Assembly: GCA_036278715.1 (NCBI GenBank)
Contig: DASUKN010000049.1
Location: 1-64,000, forward strand
DNA from: Udaeobacter sp025935755
GTDB taxonomy: Bacteria; Verrucomicrobiota; Verrucomicrobiia; Chthoniobacterales; UBA10450
Length of the DNA: 64,000 nt
Direction of reading: 5' to 3'
A program made the position numbers and the translations under genes. Position 1 is the first letter of the stretch; each line of letters begins with the position of its first letter. The notes under the pieces are model-generated. The model did no database searches. It was not told where the DNA came from and saw nothing but the letters and a program-made list of their open reading frames with translations. Shown one piece after another: positions 46,728 through 54,442 of the stretch.

Positions 46728-47630
46728 ATGCGCAATCGTTGTTTACGGATATCGGTTCTGGCGTTGGCCTCCAGCGCAATGCTTGCCACGTCGACGTTTG
46801 CAGCGGAAGCAGCTCCTACTGAACACGCGGGCGTTTCGCTAAAGCCGCAGATGCTTGTTCATTTTGGCGGCGGGTTCGGGATCACAAACTCGATGCTGGT
46901 GACCTGGATTGTGGCTGCTGGTATCATCATTCTTGCGCAGACTGCGATGCGCCACCCTAAACCGATTCCAGATCGCCGACAGAATTTTTGGGAGTGGATG
47001 GTGGAGGGTCTCTACACGTTCCTGGAAAATATTATCGGCCGCGACTTGGTGCGGAAAGGCTTTTGGTTCTACGCCACGATTTTCATTTTCATCCTTATCG
47101 TGAATTGGTTCGGGCTGATTCCGGGAATCGGCACGGTGGGATGGGGTCACTACGGTCCGTCTGGAAATTTCGTGGTGGATCGCCCTCTTTTACGCGGGGG
47201 CAACGCGGACCTGAACATGACGACTGCAATGTCCGCAGTTTTCTTCGTGATGTGGTTCGTCTGGGCTCTCCAGGCACAGGGTGTCGGAGGATTCCTGAAA
47301 CATTTGTTCGGTCCAAAAGGTGAGACCTCGGGAATTATCAAGATCCTCATGATCGTGATTTTCTTTGCCGTTGGCTGGCTGGAAGTCATCTCAATCCTGT
47401 TCAGGCCAATCGCCCTGAGTTTTCGGTTGTTCGGAAACATTTATGCTGGCGAAAGCATCCTTGAGGCGATGTCCACGATGGTTCCATGGCTGTCGCCAAT
47501 CCTGCCAATTCCCTTTTACTTTCTTGAAGTGCTTGTGGGATTTGTGCAGGCCCTCGTTTTTATGCTATTGACCGCGGTCTTCACAATGCTGATTGCCGAA
47601 CACCAGGAGGGACCAGAGCACGCACACTGA
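46728..47630 (+). CDS. atpB: F0F1 ATP synthase subunit a
   Basis: 300 residues from the ATG at 46728; an upstream in-frame ATG at 46701 lies in a repeat arm. A signal-like hydrophobic segment (ISVLALASSAMLATSTFA) precedes the usual five or six TM helices. The essential Arg is in RPIALSFRLFGNIYAGE. It forms the proton half-channels. It is first of eight atp genes in the order a-c-b-delta-alpha-gamma-beta-epsilon; no atpI is seen. Confidence 0.93.
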   Translation: MRNRCLRISVLALASSAMLATSTFAAEAAPTEHAGVSLKPQMLVHFGGGFGITNSMLVTWIVAAGIIILAQTAMRHPKPIPDRRQNFWEWMVEGLYTFLENIIGRDLVRKGFWFYATIFIFILIVNWFGLIPGIGTVGWGHYGPSGNFVVDRPLLRGGNADLNMTTAMSAVFFVMWFVWALQAQGVGGFLKHLFGPKGETSGIIKILMIVIFFAVGWLEVISILFRPIALSFRLFGNIYAGESILEAMSTMVPWLSPILPIPFYFLEVLVGFVQALVFMLLTAVFTMLIAEHQEGPEHAH

Positions 47631-47676
47631 TTTTCGACGATCTCATGACGAGATCGTGAAACTAACTAAACCAAAT

Positions 47677-47889
47677 ATGATACTACCAATACTAGCAGAA
47701 ATGAGCGGAAGCATTCACGTCGGGCTTGCCGCGATGGGCGTCGGAATCGGAATCGGCTTGACCGGCTTGGGAATGACCAGCGCAGTCGGCCGCAATCCCG
47801 GTGCGTTCACGCAAGTACTCGTGCACGGAATTCTCGCCATCGCGTTGACCGAGGCGATTGTGTTCTACGCGCTGTACCTGGTTCACTAA
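47677..47889 (+). CDS. atpE: F0F1 ATP synthase subunit c
   Basis: 70 residues from the ATG at 47677 (MILPILAEMSG). Two TM helices with the Gly-rich GVGIGIGLTGLGM and the loop RNPG. The ion-binding carboxylate is Glu in ALTEAIVFYAL. The Gln and the Ser/Thr after Glu that mark Na+ type c-rings are absent, so it is predicted to be H+ type. Confidence 0.93.
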   Translation: MILPILAEMSGSIHVGLAAMGVGIGIGLTGLGMTSAVGRNPGAFTQVLVHGILAIALTEAIVFYALYLVH

Positions 47890-47934
47890 ATTTTTAGCGG
47901 GGAAGCAATTTAAATTGCGCCCGACATCTAGTTT

Positions 47935-48477
47935 ATGAACCTGATTCTCGCCGCCAGCAGCGGAGGCGTCGCCGATATCTTGCGCGAAACAGCTGAGACG
48001 TTTGGCTGGAATTGGAAGCTGTTCCTTTCGCAGGTCATCAGCTTCTGCATCGTTGCGTACCTTTTACAACGATTCGCTTACAAACCCATCCTGGCTGTGC
48101 TCGAGGAGCGCCGGCGCAAGATCGAGGAAGGCCAGATCAATGCCGAAAAAATCAAAAAGGAACTCGCTGAAGCGGAAAAGCGGTACCAGGAAATCGTGGC
48201 GAAGGCCAATGACGACGCGCAGAAAATGATTGATGAAGCGCGTGAAAGCGCCTCCCATTTGTCCGAGCGCAAGCAACAGGAGGCGATATCGGCAGCGGAG
48301 CAGATCATCACCAAAGCGCGTGAAGCTGCGGCGATCGAACACGAACGAACAATGGAATCGTTGAAGCGAGAGCTCGGGCGTCTCGTAGTCGAAACGACGG
48401 CGAAAGTCACAGGGAAAGTACTAACTCCGGAAGACGAGCGGCGCTTGCAGGAGGAAGCAGCTCGAGAAGTCGCCTGA
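47935..48477 (+). CDS. atpF: F0F1 ATP synthase subunit b
   Basis: 180 residues. One N-terminal TM segment (LFLSQVISFCIVAYLLQRFAY), then a long charged coiled coil to the end (EERRRKIEEGQINAEKIKKE and onward). It is the peripheral stator. The stop shares a base with the atpH start (TGATG), so the two are coupled. Confidence 0.93.
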   Translation: MNLILAASSGGVADILRETAETFGWNWKLFLSQVISFCIVAYLLQRFAYKPILAVLEERRRKIEEGQINAEKIKKELAEAEKRYQEIVAKANDDAQKMIDEARESASHLSERKQQEAISAAEQIITKAREAAAIEHERTMESLKRELGRLVVETTAKVTGKVLTPEDERRLQEEAAREVA

Positions 48478-48869
48478 TGAAGCTGAATAAGGAAATTCGC
48501 CAACTGTCGCGCAAAATGCTTCAGGCCAGCTTTACTGATGGTCAGCTTGATCGCGGCCGGATTTCATCGCTGGTAGATTCAGTTATTGCACAGAAGCGGC
48601 GCAACTACATTGACGTTTTAAAGAACTACAAGCGTTTACTCCGGCTGGAGTTGGAGAAACGCCAGGCGACCGTAGAGACTTCCAACGAGGTAGACCCGGC
48701 TGTACGTTCGGAAATTGTTGCCAATCTAAAAAGCAAATACGGCAACGACCTTTCAACTGAGTTTCACATTGACCCTCAGCTCCTTGGCGGAATGCGCATC
48801 CGCGTGGGAAATGATGTCTGGGACGGAAGCGTGCGCAACCGCCTCGAACGACTTCAACACGAACTATAA
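48477..48869 (+). CDS. atpH: F0F1 ATP synthase subunit delta, short form
   Basis: 130 residues, about 50 shorter than typical delta/OSCP. The C-terminal part is recognisable (DPQLLGGMRIRVGNDVWDGSVRNRLERL). The helical N-terminal domain that caps F1 is truncated to about two or three helices. Start and stop are both tightly placed between atpF and atpA, and no frameshift is evident, so this appears to be the natural size rather than damage. Confidence 0.88.
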   Translation: MKLNKEIRQLSRKMLQASFTDGQLDRGRISSLVDSVIAQKRRNYIDVLKNYKRLLRLELEKRQATVETSNEVDPAVRSEIVANLKSKYGNDLSTEFHIDPQLLGGMRIRVGNDVWDGSVRNRLERLQHEL

Positions 48870-48881
48870 AATTCAAAGACC

Positions 48882-50414
48882 ATGAGCACCATACTCGAAG
48901 AGATTGAATCAAAAATTGGAGAACTAAAAACATCCACGACCAAGAGCAACGTGGGCATTGTGCGAGAGACCGGCGACGGCGTCGCGCGCATCGAAGGTCT
49001 GAGCGACGTGATGCTCAATGAAATGATCGAGTTTCCAAACGGCGTGTACGGTCTTGCCCTCAACCTCGAAGAAACTGAAGTCGGCGCGATCTTGTTAGGC
49101 GACAACACCCTGATCGAGGAAGGAGACGAAGCGAAAACAACCGGCCGGCTCCTTTCCGTCCCCGTCGGCAAGGCGCTTCTTGGACGCGTGGTGAACACAC
49201 TCGGTCAGCCCTTGGATGACAAAGGCCCAATCAAAAGCGACACGTTTTATCCGCTGGAAAAAATTGCACCGGGCGTGATCAAACGCCGCAGCGTGAATCA
49301 GCCCGTTCAGACCGGCATCATGCCCATCGACACCATGATTCCGATCGGACGCGGTCAGCGCGAGCTGATCATTGGCGATCGTGCGACAGGCAAAACAACA
49401 ATTGCCATTGACAGCATCATCAGTCAGGCGCGTTTGAATAAAGCGGCTCAGGATGCGGGCGACAAGAATTATCGGCCGCTCTATTGCATTTACGTCGCAG
49501 TTGGCCAGAAGAACTCCAACGTGGCGCGAGTGCTCGATACTCTCGAGAAAGAAGGCGCCATGCCTTACACGACAATCATATCCGCGCCTGCGTCCGACAC
49601 AGCGACTAATCAATATCTGGCGCCGTTCGCTGGCGCCTCAATGGGCGAGTGGTTCATGGATAACGGGATGGATGCGCTGATCATTTATGATGATTTGTCA
49701 AAGCACGCCGTGGCGTATCGCCAGGTGTCGCTGGTTCTAAAACGGCCTTCAGGACGCGAAGCCTATCCGGGTGACGTATTTTATCTGCACTCGCGTTTGC
49801 TCGAACGCGCCGCGCGTATGAGCGACGAATTCGGCGGAGGATCATTGACCGCGCTGCCAATCATCGAAACCCAGGCTGGTGACGTTTCTGCGTACATCCC
49901 GACCAATGTCATCTCAATCACAGACGGTCAGATTTATTTGGAAACCGATTTGTTTTATCAAGGCGTTCGGCCAGCAATTTCGGTTGGTTTATCTGTCAGC
50001 CGTGTCGGATCAGCGGCCCAGATCAAGGCGATCAAACAGGTCGCGGGCAAGGTGAAACTCGATTTGGCACAGTTTCGCGAGCTCGCAGCATTTGCGCAAT
50101 TTGGTTCGGATCTCGACACCGCCACGAGAGCGCGACTCGATCGAGGTCAACGGATTGTGGAGCTTTTTAAACAAAAACAGTACAACCCGATTCCGGTGGA
50201 GGAACAGGTGGCCATAATGTGGGCGATGCAAAACGGCTTCCTCGATGCTGTTCCTGTAGACCGGGTCAAAGAGTATCAAACGAAGCTTCAGGATTATCTC
50301 CAAACACGCAAAGCCCCTTTGCTCCAAACGATCCGCGACAAGAAAGAACTCGACAAGGAATTGGAAGGGCAATTGAAGGCGACACTCGAGGAATTTAATA
50401 CCAGCTGGCGGTAA
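48882..50414 (+). CDS. atpA: F0F1 ATP synthase subunit alpha
   Basis: 510 residues, full length. P-loop GDRATGKTT, conserved ALIIYDDLSKHAVAYRQ, and SRVGSAAQ. It is the non-catalytic nucleotide-binding subunit of F1. It is 12 bp after atpH and 17 bp before atpG. Confidence 0.97.
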   Translation: MSTILEEIESKIGELKTSTTKSNVGIVRETGDGVARIEGLSDVMLNEMIEFPNGVYGLALNLEETEVGAILLGDNTLIEEGDEAKTTGRLLSVPVGKALLGRVVNTLGQPLDDKGPIKSDTFYPLEKIAPGVIKRRSVNQPVQTGIMPIDTMIPIGRGQRELIIGDRATGKTTIAIDSIISQARLNKAAQDAGDKNYRPLYCIYVAVGQKNSNVARVLDTLEKEGAMPYTTIISAPASDTATNQYLAPFAGASMGEWFMDNGMDALIIYDDLSKHAVAYRQVSLVLKRPSGREAYPGDVFYLHSRLLERAARMSDEFGGGSLTALPIIETQAGDVSAYIPTNVISITDGQIYLETDLFYQGVRPAISVGLSVSRVGSAAQIKAIKQVAGKVKLDLAQFRELAAFAQFGSDLDTATRARLDRGQRIVELFKQKQYNPIPVEEQVAIMWAMQNGFLDAVPVDRVKEYQTKLQDYLQTRKAPLLQTIRDKKELDKELEGQLKATLEEFNTSWR

Positions 50415-50431
50415 GCCAAAAAGACGTTTAG

Positions 50432-51307
50432 ATGGCAAACACGCAGGACATACGGCGCCGGATCAAGTCGATCCGCAACACCGCGCAAATCACCAAGGCG
50501 ATGCAAATGGTGGCGGCGTCCAAGATGCGCAAAGCGCAGCAACACGCCCTCGCAGGACGCCCGTACGCCGGATTGATGAACAAGGTTCTTGTTTCATTGC
50601 AAAACCGGACCGATCCAAGATTTCATCCGCTCCTAGCCATCCGTCCACTCGAGAAGGAGTTGGTGTTAATCATCAGCACCGACAAAGGACTCTGCGGAGC
50701 GTTGAATACAAATCTTTTCCGGGAAGCTTCGAACTTTGATCCGGCCAAAACCAGCTTTGTCGTAACTGGAAAGAAGGCCAGACAATTTGTCGCGCGAACA
50801 AAGCGCGAGTTATTAGCGGATTTTGAGTTGAAGGATTCGCCCAGCTTTGTTGAGGCAAAACCAATCTCAAGATTTTGCATGGAGAAATTTCTGAGACGCG
50901 AAGTGGACAAGGTGTCAGTGCTTTACACGCATTTCATCAATACGATCAATCAGCGCACCGTGGTACAGACATTGTTACCGATCAGCAGCTTCGATTTGCC
51001 GAAGGGAAAAGAGGGTGCAGCCGACGCCCAGGGAGTCGATCCAATGATCGGGTACATCTTTGAACCCAGTGCGGAGGTCGTCCTGGATTCAGTGCTTCCC
51101 TATTACGTTTCGTATGAGGTTTTCCAGATGATCCTCGATGCGCGCGCGTCCGAGCATAGTGCTCGCATGGTGGCAATGAAGAATGCCACGGATAATGCGA
51201 ACCAATTCATTAAGGATCTGACCCTCGAGTATAACAAAATGCGCCAGGCTGGGATTACGACCGAGTTGCTCGAGATTGCCACAGCCCAAATGGCGCTCAA
51301 TGGGTAA
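50432..51307 (+). CDS. atpG: F0F1 ATP synthase subunit gamma
   Basis: 291 residues. N-terminal IRRRIKSIRNTAQITKAMQMVAAS and the C-terminal ITTELLEIATAQMALNG are the paired coiled-coil helices of the rotor; the TDKGLCGALN segment is conserved. It lies between alpha and beta as usual. Confidence 0.96.
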   Translation: MANTQDIRRRIKSIRNTAQITKAMQMVAASKMRKAQQHALAGRPYAGLMNKVLVSLQNRTDPRFHPLLAIRPLEKELVLIISTDKGLCGALNTNLFREASNFDPAKTSFVVTGKKARQFVARTKRELLADFELKDSPSFVEAKPISRFCMEKFLRREVDKVSVLYTHFINTINQRTVVQTLLPISSFDLPKGKEGAADAQGVDPMIGYIFEPSAEVVLDSVLPYYVSYEVFQMILDARASEHSARMVAMKNATDNANQFIKDLTLEYNKMRQAGITTELLEIATAQMALNG

Positions 51308-51316
51308 AAAAGTTTT

Positions 51317-52726
51317 ATGAATAAAGGAAACATAGTTCAAGTGATTGGTCCTGTGGTGGACGTGGAATTTCCAGACGGAAAAGGCCTTCCGAGAATCTAC
51401 AACGCACTGGAAATTGAATATGAGGTTCACGGACAGCCAACGAAACTGACCCTCGAAGTCCAGCAACATCTCGGCGAAAACTGGGTGCGCTCCATCGCGA
51501 TGTCTTCGACCGAAGGATTAAAACGCGGAATGACCGTAACCGATACCGGCAATCCGATCAGCGTGCCGGTGGGTGACGCTGTGCTTGGGCGCCTTTTCAA
51601 CGTGACGGGCGATCCAATCGATAACCGCGGCCCGGTTAATTATACCAAGCGGTATCCCATTCATCGCGCTGCGCCGTCGCTCACCGATCAGGACACAAAA
51701 GCGGCGATTCTGGAAACGGGTATCAAGGTTATCGACCTGATTTGTCCGTTTTCGAAAGGCGGGAAGGTCGGCGCGTTTGGCGGCGCTGGCGTGGGTAAAA
51801 CCGTTGTTATCCAGGAATTGATCAACAACATCGCGATGAAACACGGCGGCGTGTCGATGTTCGCAGGCGTGGGCGAACGAAGCCGCGAAGGGAACGATCT
51901 TTACAAGGAAATGAGCGAAGCGGGCGTGATCGATCAAAAGGATCTATCGAAGTCGAAAGTCGGAATGGTGTTCGGTCAGATGAACGAACCGCCCGGCGCG
52001 CGTTTGCGCGTCGCTCTTTCGGCTTTGGCAATGACCGAATATTTCCGCGACGAAAAAAACCAGGATGTTCTGCTCTTCATCGACAACATCTTTCGGTTTT
52101 CACAAGCCGGATCAGAAGTGTCAGCCTTGTTAGGCCGAACGCCGAGCGCCGTTGGCTATCAGCCGACACTCGCCGCAGAGATGGGTGATTTGCAGGAGCG
52201 AATTACATCGACCAACAAAGGATCGATCACATCGTTCCAGGCCGTTTACGTTCCGGCAGACGATCTCACGGACCCCGCTCCGGCGAACACTTTCGCTCAC
52301 CTGGATTCTACGATTGTGCTTGAGCGTGCCATTGCCGAGCTTGGGATCTATCCCGCTGTTGATCCGCTGGCTTCGACTTCAAAAGCGTTAGCGCCCGAGA
52401 TTGTCGGCGAGGAGCATTACAACGTTGCGCGCGGTGTACAGCGTGTATTGCAGCGCTACAAAGATTTACAGGACATCATCGCAATTCTCGGAATGGATGA
52501 ATTAAGTCCAGAAGACAAACTTACTGTCCATCGCGCACGCAAGATCCAGAGATTTCTAAGCCAGCCGTTTCACGTGGCGGAAATTTTCACCGGGTTTAAA
52601 GGGCAATACGTGCCGGTCGCAGATACAGTCCGCGGATTCAAAGAGATTCTCGACGGCAAGCATGACGATGTGCCGGAGCAGAACTTCTATATGAAGGGCG
52701 GCATCGAGATGATCAAAGAAAGTTGA
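51317..52726 (+). CDS. atpD: F0F1 ATP synthase subunit beta
   Basis: 469 residues. Catalytic P-loop GGAGVGKTV, catalytic Glu in GVGERSREGND, DELSEED-like segment as MDELSPEDKL, and LFIDNIFRFSQAG. It is the catalytic F1 subunit. The gap to atpC (88 bp) is unusual for this operon and holds inverted 8-bp repeat arrays. Confidence 0.97.
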   Translation: MNKGNIVQVIGPVVDVEFPDGKGLPRIYNALEIEYEVHGQPTKLTLEVQQHLGENWVRSIAMSSTEGLKRGMTVTDTGNPISVPVGDAVLGRLFNVTGDPIDNRGPVNYTKRYPIHRAAPSLTDQDTKAAILETGIKVIDLICPFSKGGKVGAFGGAGVGKTVVIQELINNIAMKHGGVSMFAGVGERSREGNDLYKEMSEAGVIDQKDLSKSKVGMVFGQMNEPPGARLRVALSALAMTEYFRDEKNQDVLLFIDNIFRFSQAGSEVSALLGRTPSAVGYQPTLAAEMGDLQERITSTNKGSITSFQAVYVPADDLTDPAPANTFAHLDSTIVLERAIAELGIYPAVDPLASTSKALAPEIVGEEHYNVARGVQRVLQRYKDLQDIIAILGMDELSPEDKLTVHRARKIQRFLSQPFHVAEIFTGFKGQYVPVADTVRGFKEILDGKHDDVPEQNFYMKGGIEMIKES

Positions 52727-52796
52727 AGCGGTGAAGCGATCAAGCGATGAAACGGAAACAGCCTGCAGGTCTTCGCTTCAACACTTCAACCTTTAA
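52727..52796. repeat. inverted arrays of 8-bp repeats between atpD and atpC
   Basis: Left array of 8-mers TGAAGCGG, TGAAGCGA, TCAAGCGA, TGAAACGG. The right array is the inverse: TTCGCTTC, AACACTTC, AACCTTTA, ATGCTTTA. It starts right at the atpD stop and can fold into a large imperfect hairpin inside the operon transcript. Confidence 0.85.
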
Positions 52797-52814
52797 TGCT
52801 TTAACGAACGACCA

Positions 52815-53222
52815 ATGGCCACGCTTAAGCTCGAGATCGTAACGCCTGAGGAAAAAATTTATTCCGAGGACGTAGAGATGGTGACGTTGCCCGGATCTGA
52901 AGGCGAGCTTGGCATTTATCCGAAGCACGTTCCGGTTTTGACTACATTGAAGCCTGGTGAATTGCGGATCGTAAAGAACGGTCGCGAGAGCACTTTGGCC
53001 ATCGGCGAAGGCTTTGTGGAAATCAAAGGAGACTCGGTCTCGGTGCTAACCGACATGGCGCTTGAATCGGAGAAAATCGATATCGCGACAGCTGAAGCCG
53101 CGGTGGAGCGCGCGAAAGCTGCCATGAAAGAAGATCACACTGCCGAAGAAGTCGCTGCGATTCAGGCTTCGCTGCAAAAAGCACTGGCACAGTTGCAAGT
53201 GAAACGTCGCCGGCACGGGTAA
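52815..53222 (+). CDS. atpC: F0F1 ATP synthase subunit epsilon
   Basis: 135 residues. N-terminal beta-sandwich (LEIVTPEEKIYSEDVEMVTLPGSEGELGI split over strands; GELGIYPKHVPVLT is the conserved loop). The C-terminal helical hairpin includes AVERAKAAMKE. It couples and inhibits F1. Last gene of the operon. Confidence 0.94.
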   Translation: MATLKLEIVTPEEKIYSEDVEMVTLPGSEGELGIYPKHVPVLTTLKPGELRIVKNGRESTLAIGEGFVEIKGDSVSVLTDMALESEKIDIATAEAAVERAKAAMKEDHTAEEVAAIQASLQKALAQLQVKRRRHG

Positions 53223-53232
53223 ATGAAGCCAC

Positions 53233-53350
53233 GTCATTTTGAGCGAAATCGAGACATCCCGACGGGTTAGTATCGGGTAAGTCGCGGGGTGGGAAGCCTG
53301 GCCTCGACGCGAAAGTGTTCGGGTGCGTTGTAGCTTTGACTTCGCTCCAC
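53233..53350. repeat. family A-like intergenic repeat (degenerate)
   Basis: Begins GTCATTTTGAGCGAAATCGA, with a middle GGAAGCCTGGCCTCG similar to the copy at 10420-10544 and an ending TTGACTTCGCTCCACTTGG. The GGAATGAC end is lost. Confidence 0.55.
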
Positions 53351-53369
53351 TTGGCTGAGGCGATCAAAG

Positions 53370-53401
53370 AAAAAGCGGCGTCATGCCGCCGCACTCAAAA
53401 A
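53370..53401. repeat. family B palindromic repeat
   Basis: AAAAAGCGGCG, short loop, GCCGCCGCACTCAAAAA. It ends at the lpxI start region. It matches the element at 12258-12287. Confidence 0.6.
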
Positions 53402-53403
53402 GA

Positions 53404-54225
53404 ATGACAATTAGCTGTGAGGTTCCGGAAAAGCTCGGAATAATTGCCGGCAACGGTGTTTATCCACGGTTGATTGCAGTCGCGGCGCGGAAATCCGGCG
53501 TTAGGAGAATCGCCGCTGCCGCTTTCACGGATGAAACCGATCCTGTTCTCGAAAAAGAGGTGGATACTGTCGAATGGATGCGTGTTGGACAACTAGGCCG
53601 GCTTCTGAGGTTTTTTCGGGGCCAGGAGGTTCATCACGCCATCATGGCCGGGCAAATAGCGCCGAATAATCTTTTCGACCTGCGGCCGGATTTGAAGGCG
53701 GTGCTGTTGTTAGGCAAACTTAGAGAACGCAATGCCGAATCGATTTTTGCTGCGATTGCGGCCGAACTGGCGAAGATCGATGTCGATCTTCTGCCAGCTA
53801 CAACCTTTCTCGAGGATTCGCTCGCCCAAACAAGGTTGATGGCTGGGCCGAAATTATCGCCACGGCAAGAGCACGATGTCGAACTTGGCTGGAATATCGC
53901 GAAAGAAATTGCGCGACTCGACATTGGGCAAACGATCATCGTTAAAAACGGAACGATCGTTGCCGTCGAAGCACTGGAAGGAACAAATGAGGCGATCAAA
54001 CGTGGCGGGACTCTTGCGCGCGGAGGCGCAGTCATGATCAAAGTGAGCAAGCCCAATCAGGATATGCGCTTCGATGTGCCGGTAATCGGAGTGGAAACAA
54101 TTCGCATTGCCGCTGAATCGGGAGTGCGTGTCATTGCTGTTGAAGCCGGAAAGACTTTGCTGCTCGAGCGGGATGCTGTTGCAGATCTCGCTGAAGCCGC
54201 CTCAATTTCGCTGCTCGGTCGTTAG
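53404..54225 (+). CDS. lpxI: UDP-2,3-diacylglucosamine diphosphatase LpxI
   Basis: 273 residues from the ATG at 53404. It matches the LpxI family: EKLGIIAGNGVYPRLIA at the start, QEVHHAIMAGQI, LARGGAVMIKVSKPNQDMRFDVPVIG in the C-terminal domain. It hydrolyses UDP-2,3-diacylglucosamine to lipid X in lipid A synthesis, replacing LpxH in many bacteria. It is not next to other lpx genes here. Consistent with the KDO/heptose genes at 14-16 kb. Confidence 0.92.
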   Translation: MTISCEVPEKLGIIAGNGVYPRLIAVAARKSGVRRIAAAAFTDETDPVLEKEVDTVEWMRVGQLGRLLRFFRGQEVHHAIMAGQIAPNNLFDLRPDLKAVLLLGKLRERNAESIFAAIAAELAKIDVDLLPATTFLEDSLAQTRLMAGPKLSPRQEHDVELGWNIAKEIARLDIGQTIIVKNGTIVAVEALEGTNEAIKRGGTLARGGAVMIKVSKPNQDMRFDVPVIGVETIRIAAESGVRVIAVEAGKTLLLERDAVADLAEAASISLLGR

Positions 54226-54442
54226 TCCAATCACGAAGGTATAGCCGCTCTCGTGGTTCTATAATAGATGAAATGGTAGGGCGGACAATCCTCCACGGGA
54301 TTCGGTGCGCGAGGGACGGCGCACGCGGAGCGCGTGCCCTTCCTCGGAATGAACCGGAGAAAGAAGGGGGGAACAGTGGGAGGGAATCTGTGCGCAGTTC
54401 TCTTCTTTTTCTCGTATCTGCGCGTTTTATTTTTCTCCACCA
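54226..54442. other. intergenic region with palindromic repeat
   Basis: No gene recognised. It contains a G/C hairpin CACGCG GAG CGCGTG (around 54320-54336) preceded by TAGGGCGGACAATCCTCC, another dispersed-looking repeat, between convergent lpxI and the beta-helix gene. Confidence 0.4.

Noticed and set aside
48477..48869. atpH as a frameshifted gene
   Set aside because: Start overlap with atpF, short gap to atpA and an uninterrupted frame argue for a natural short form.
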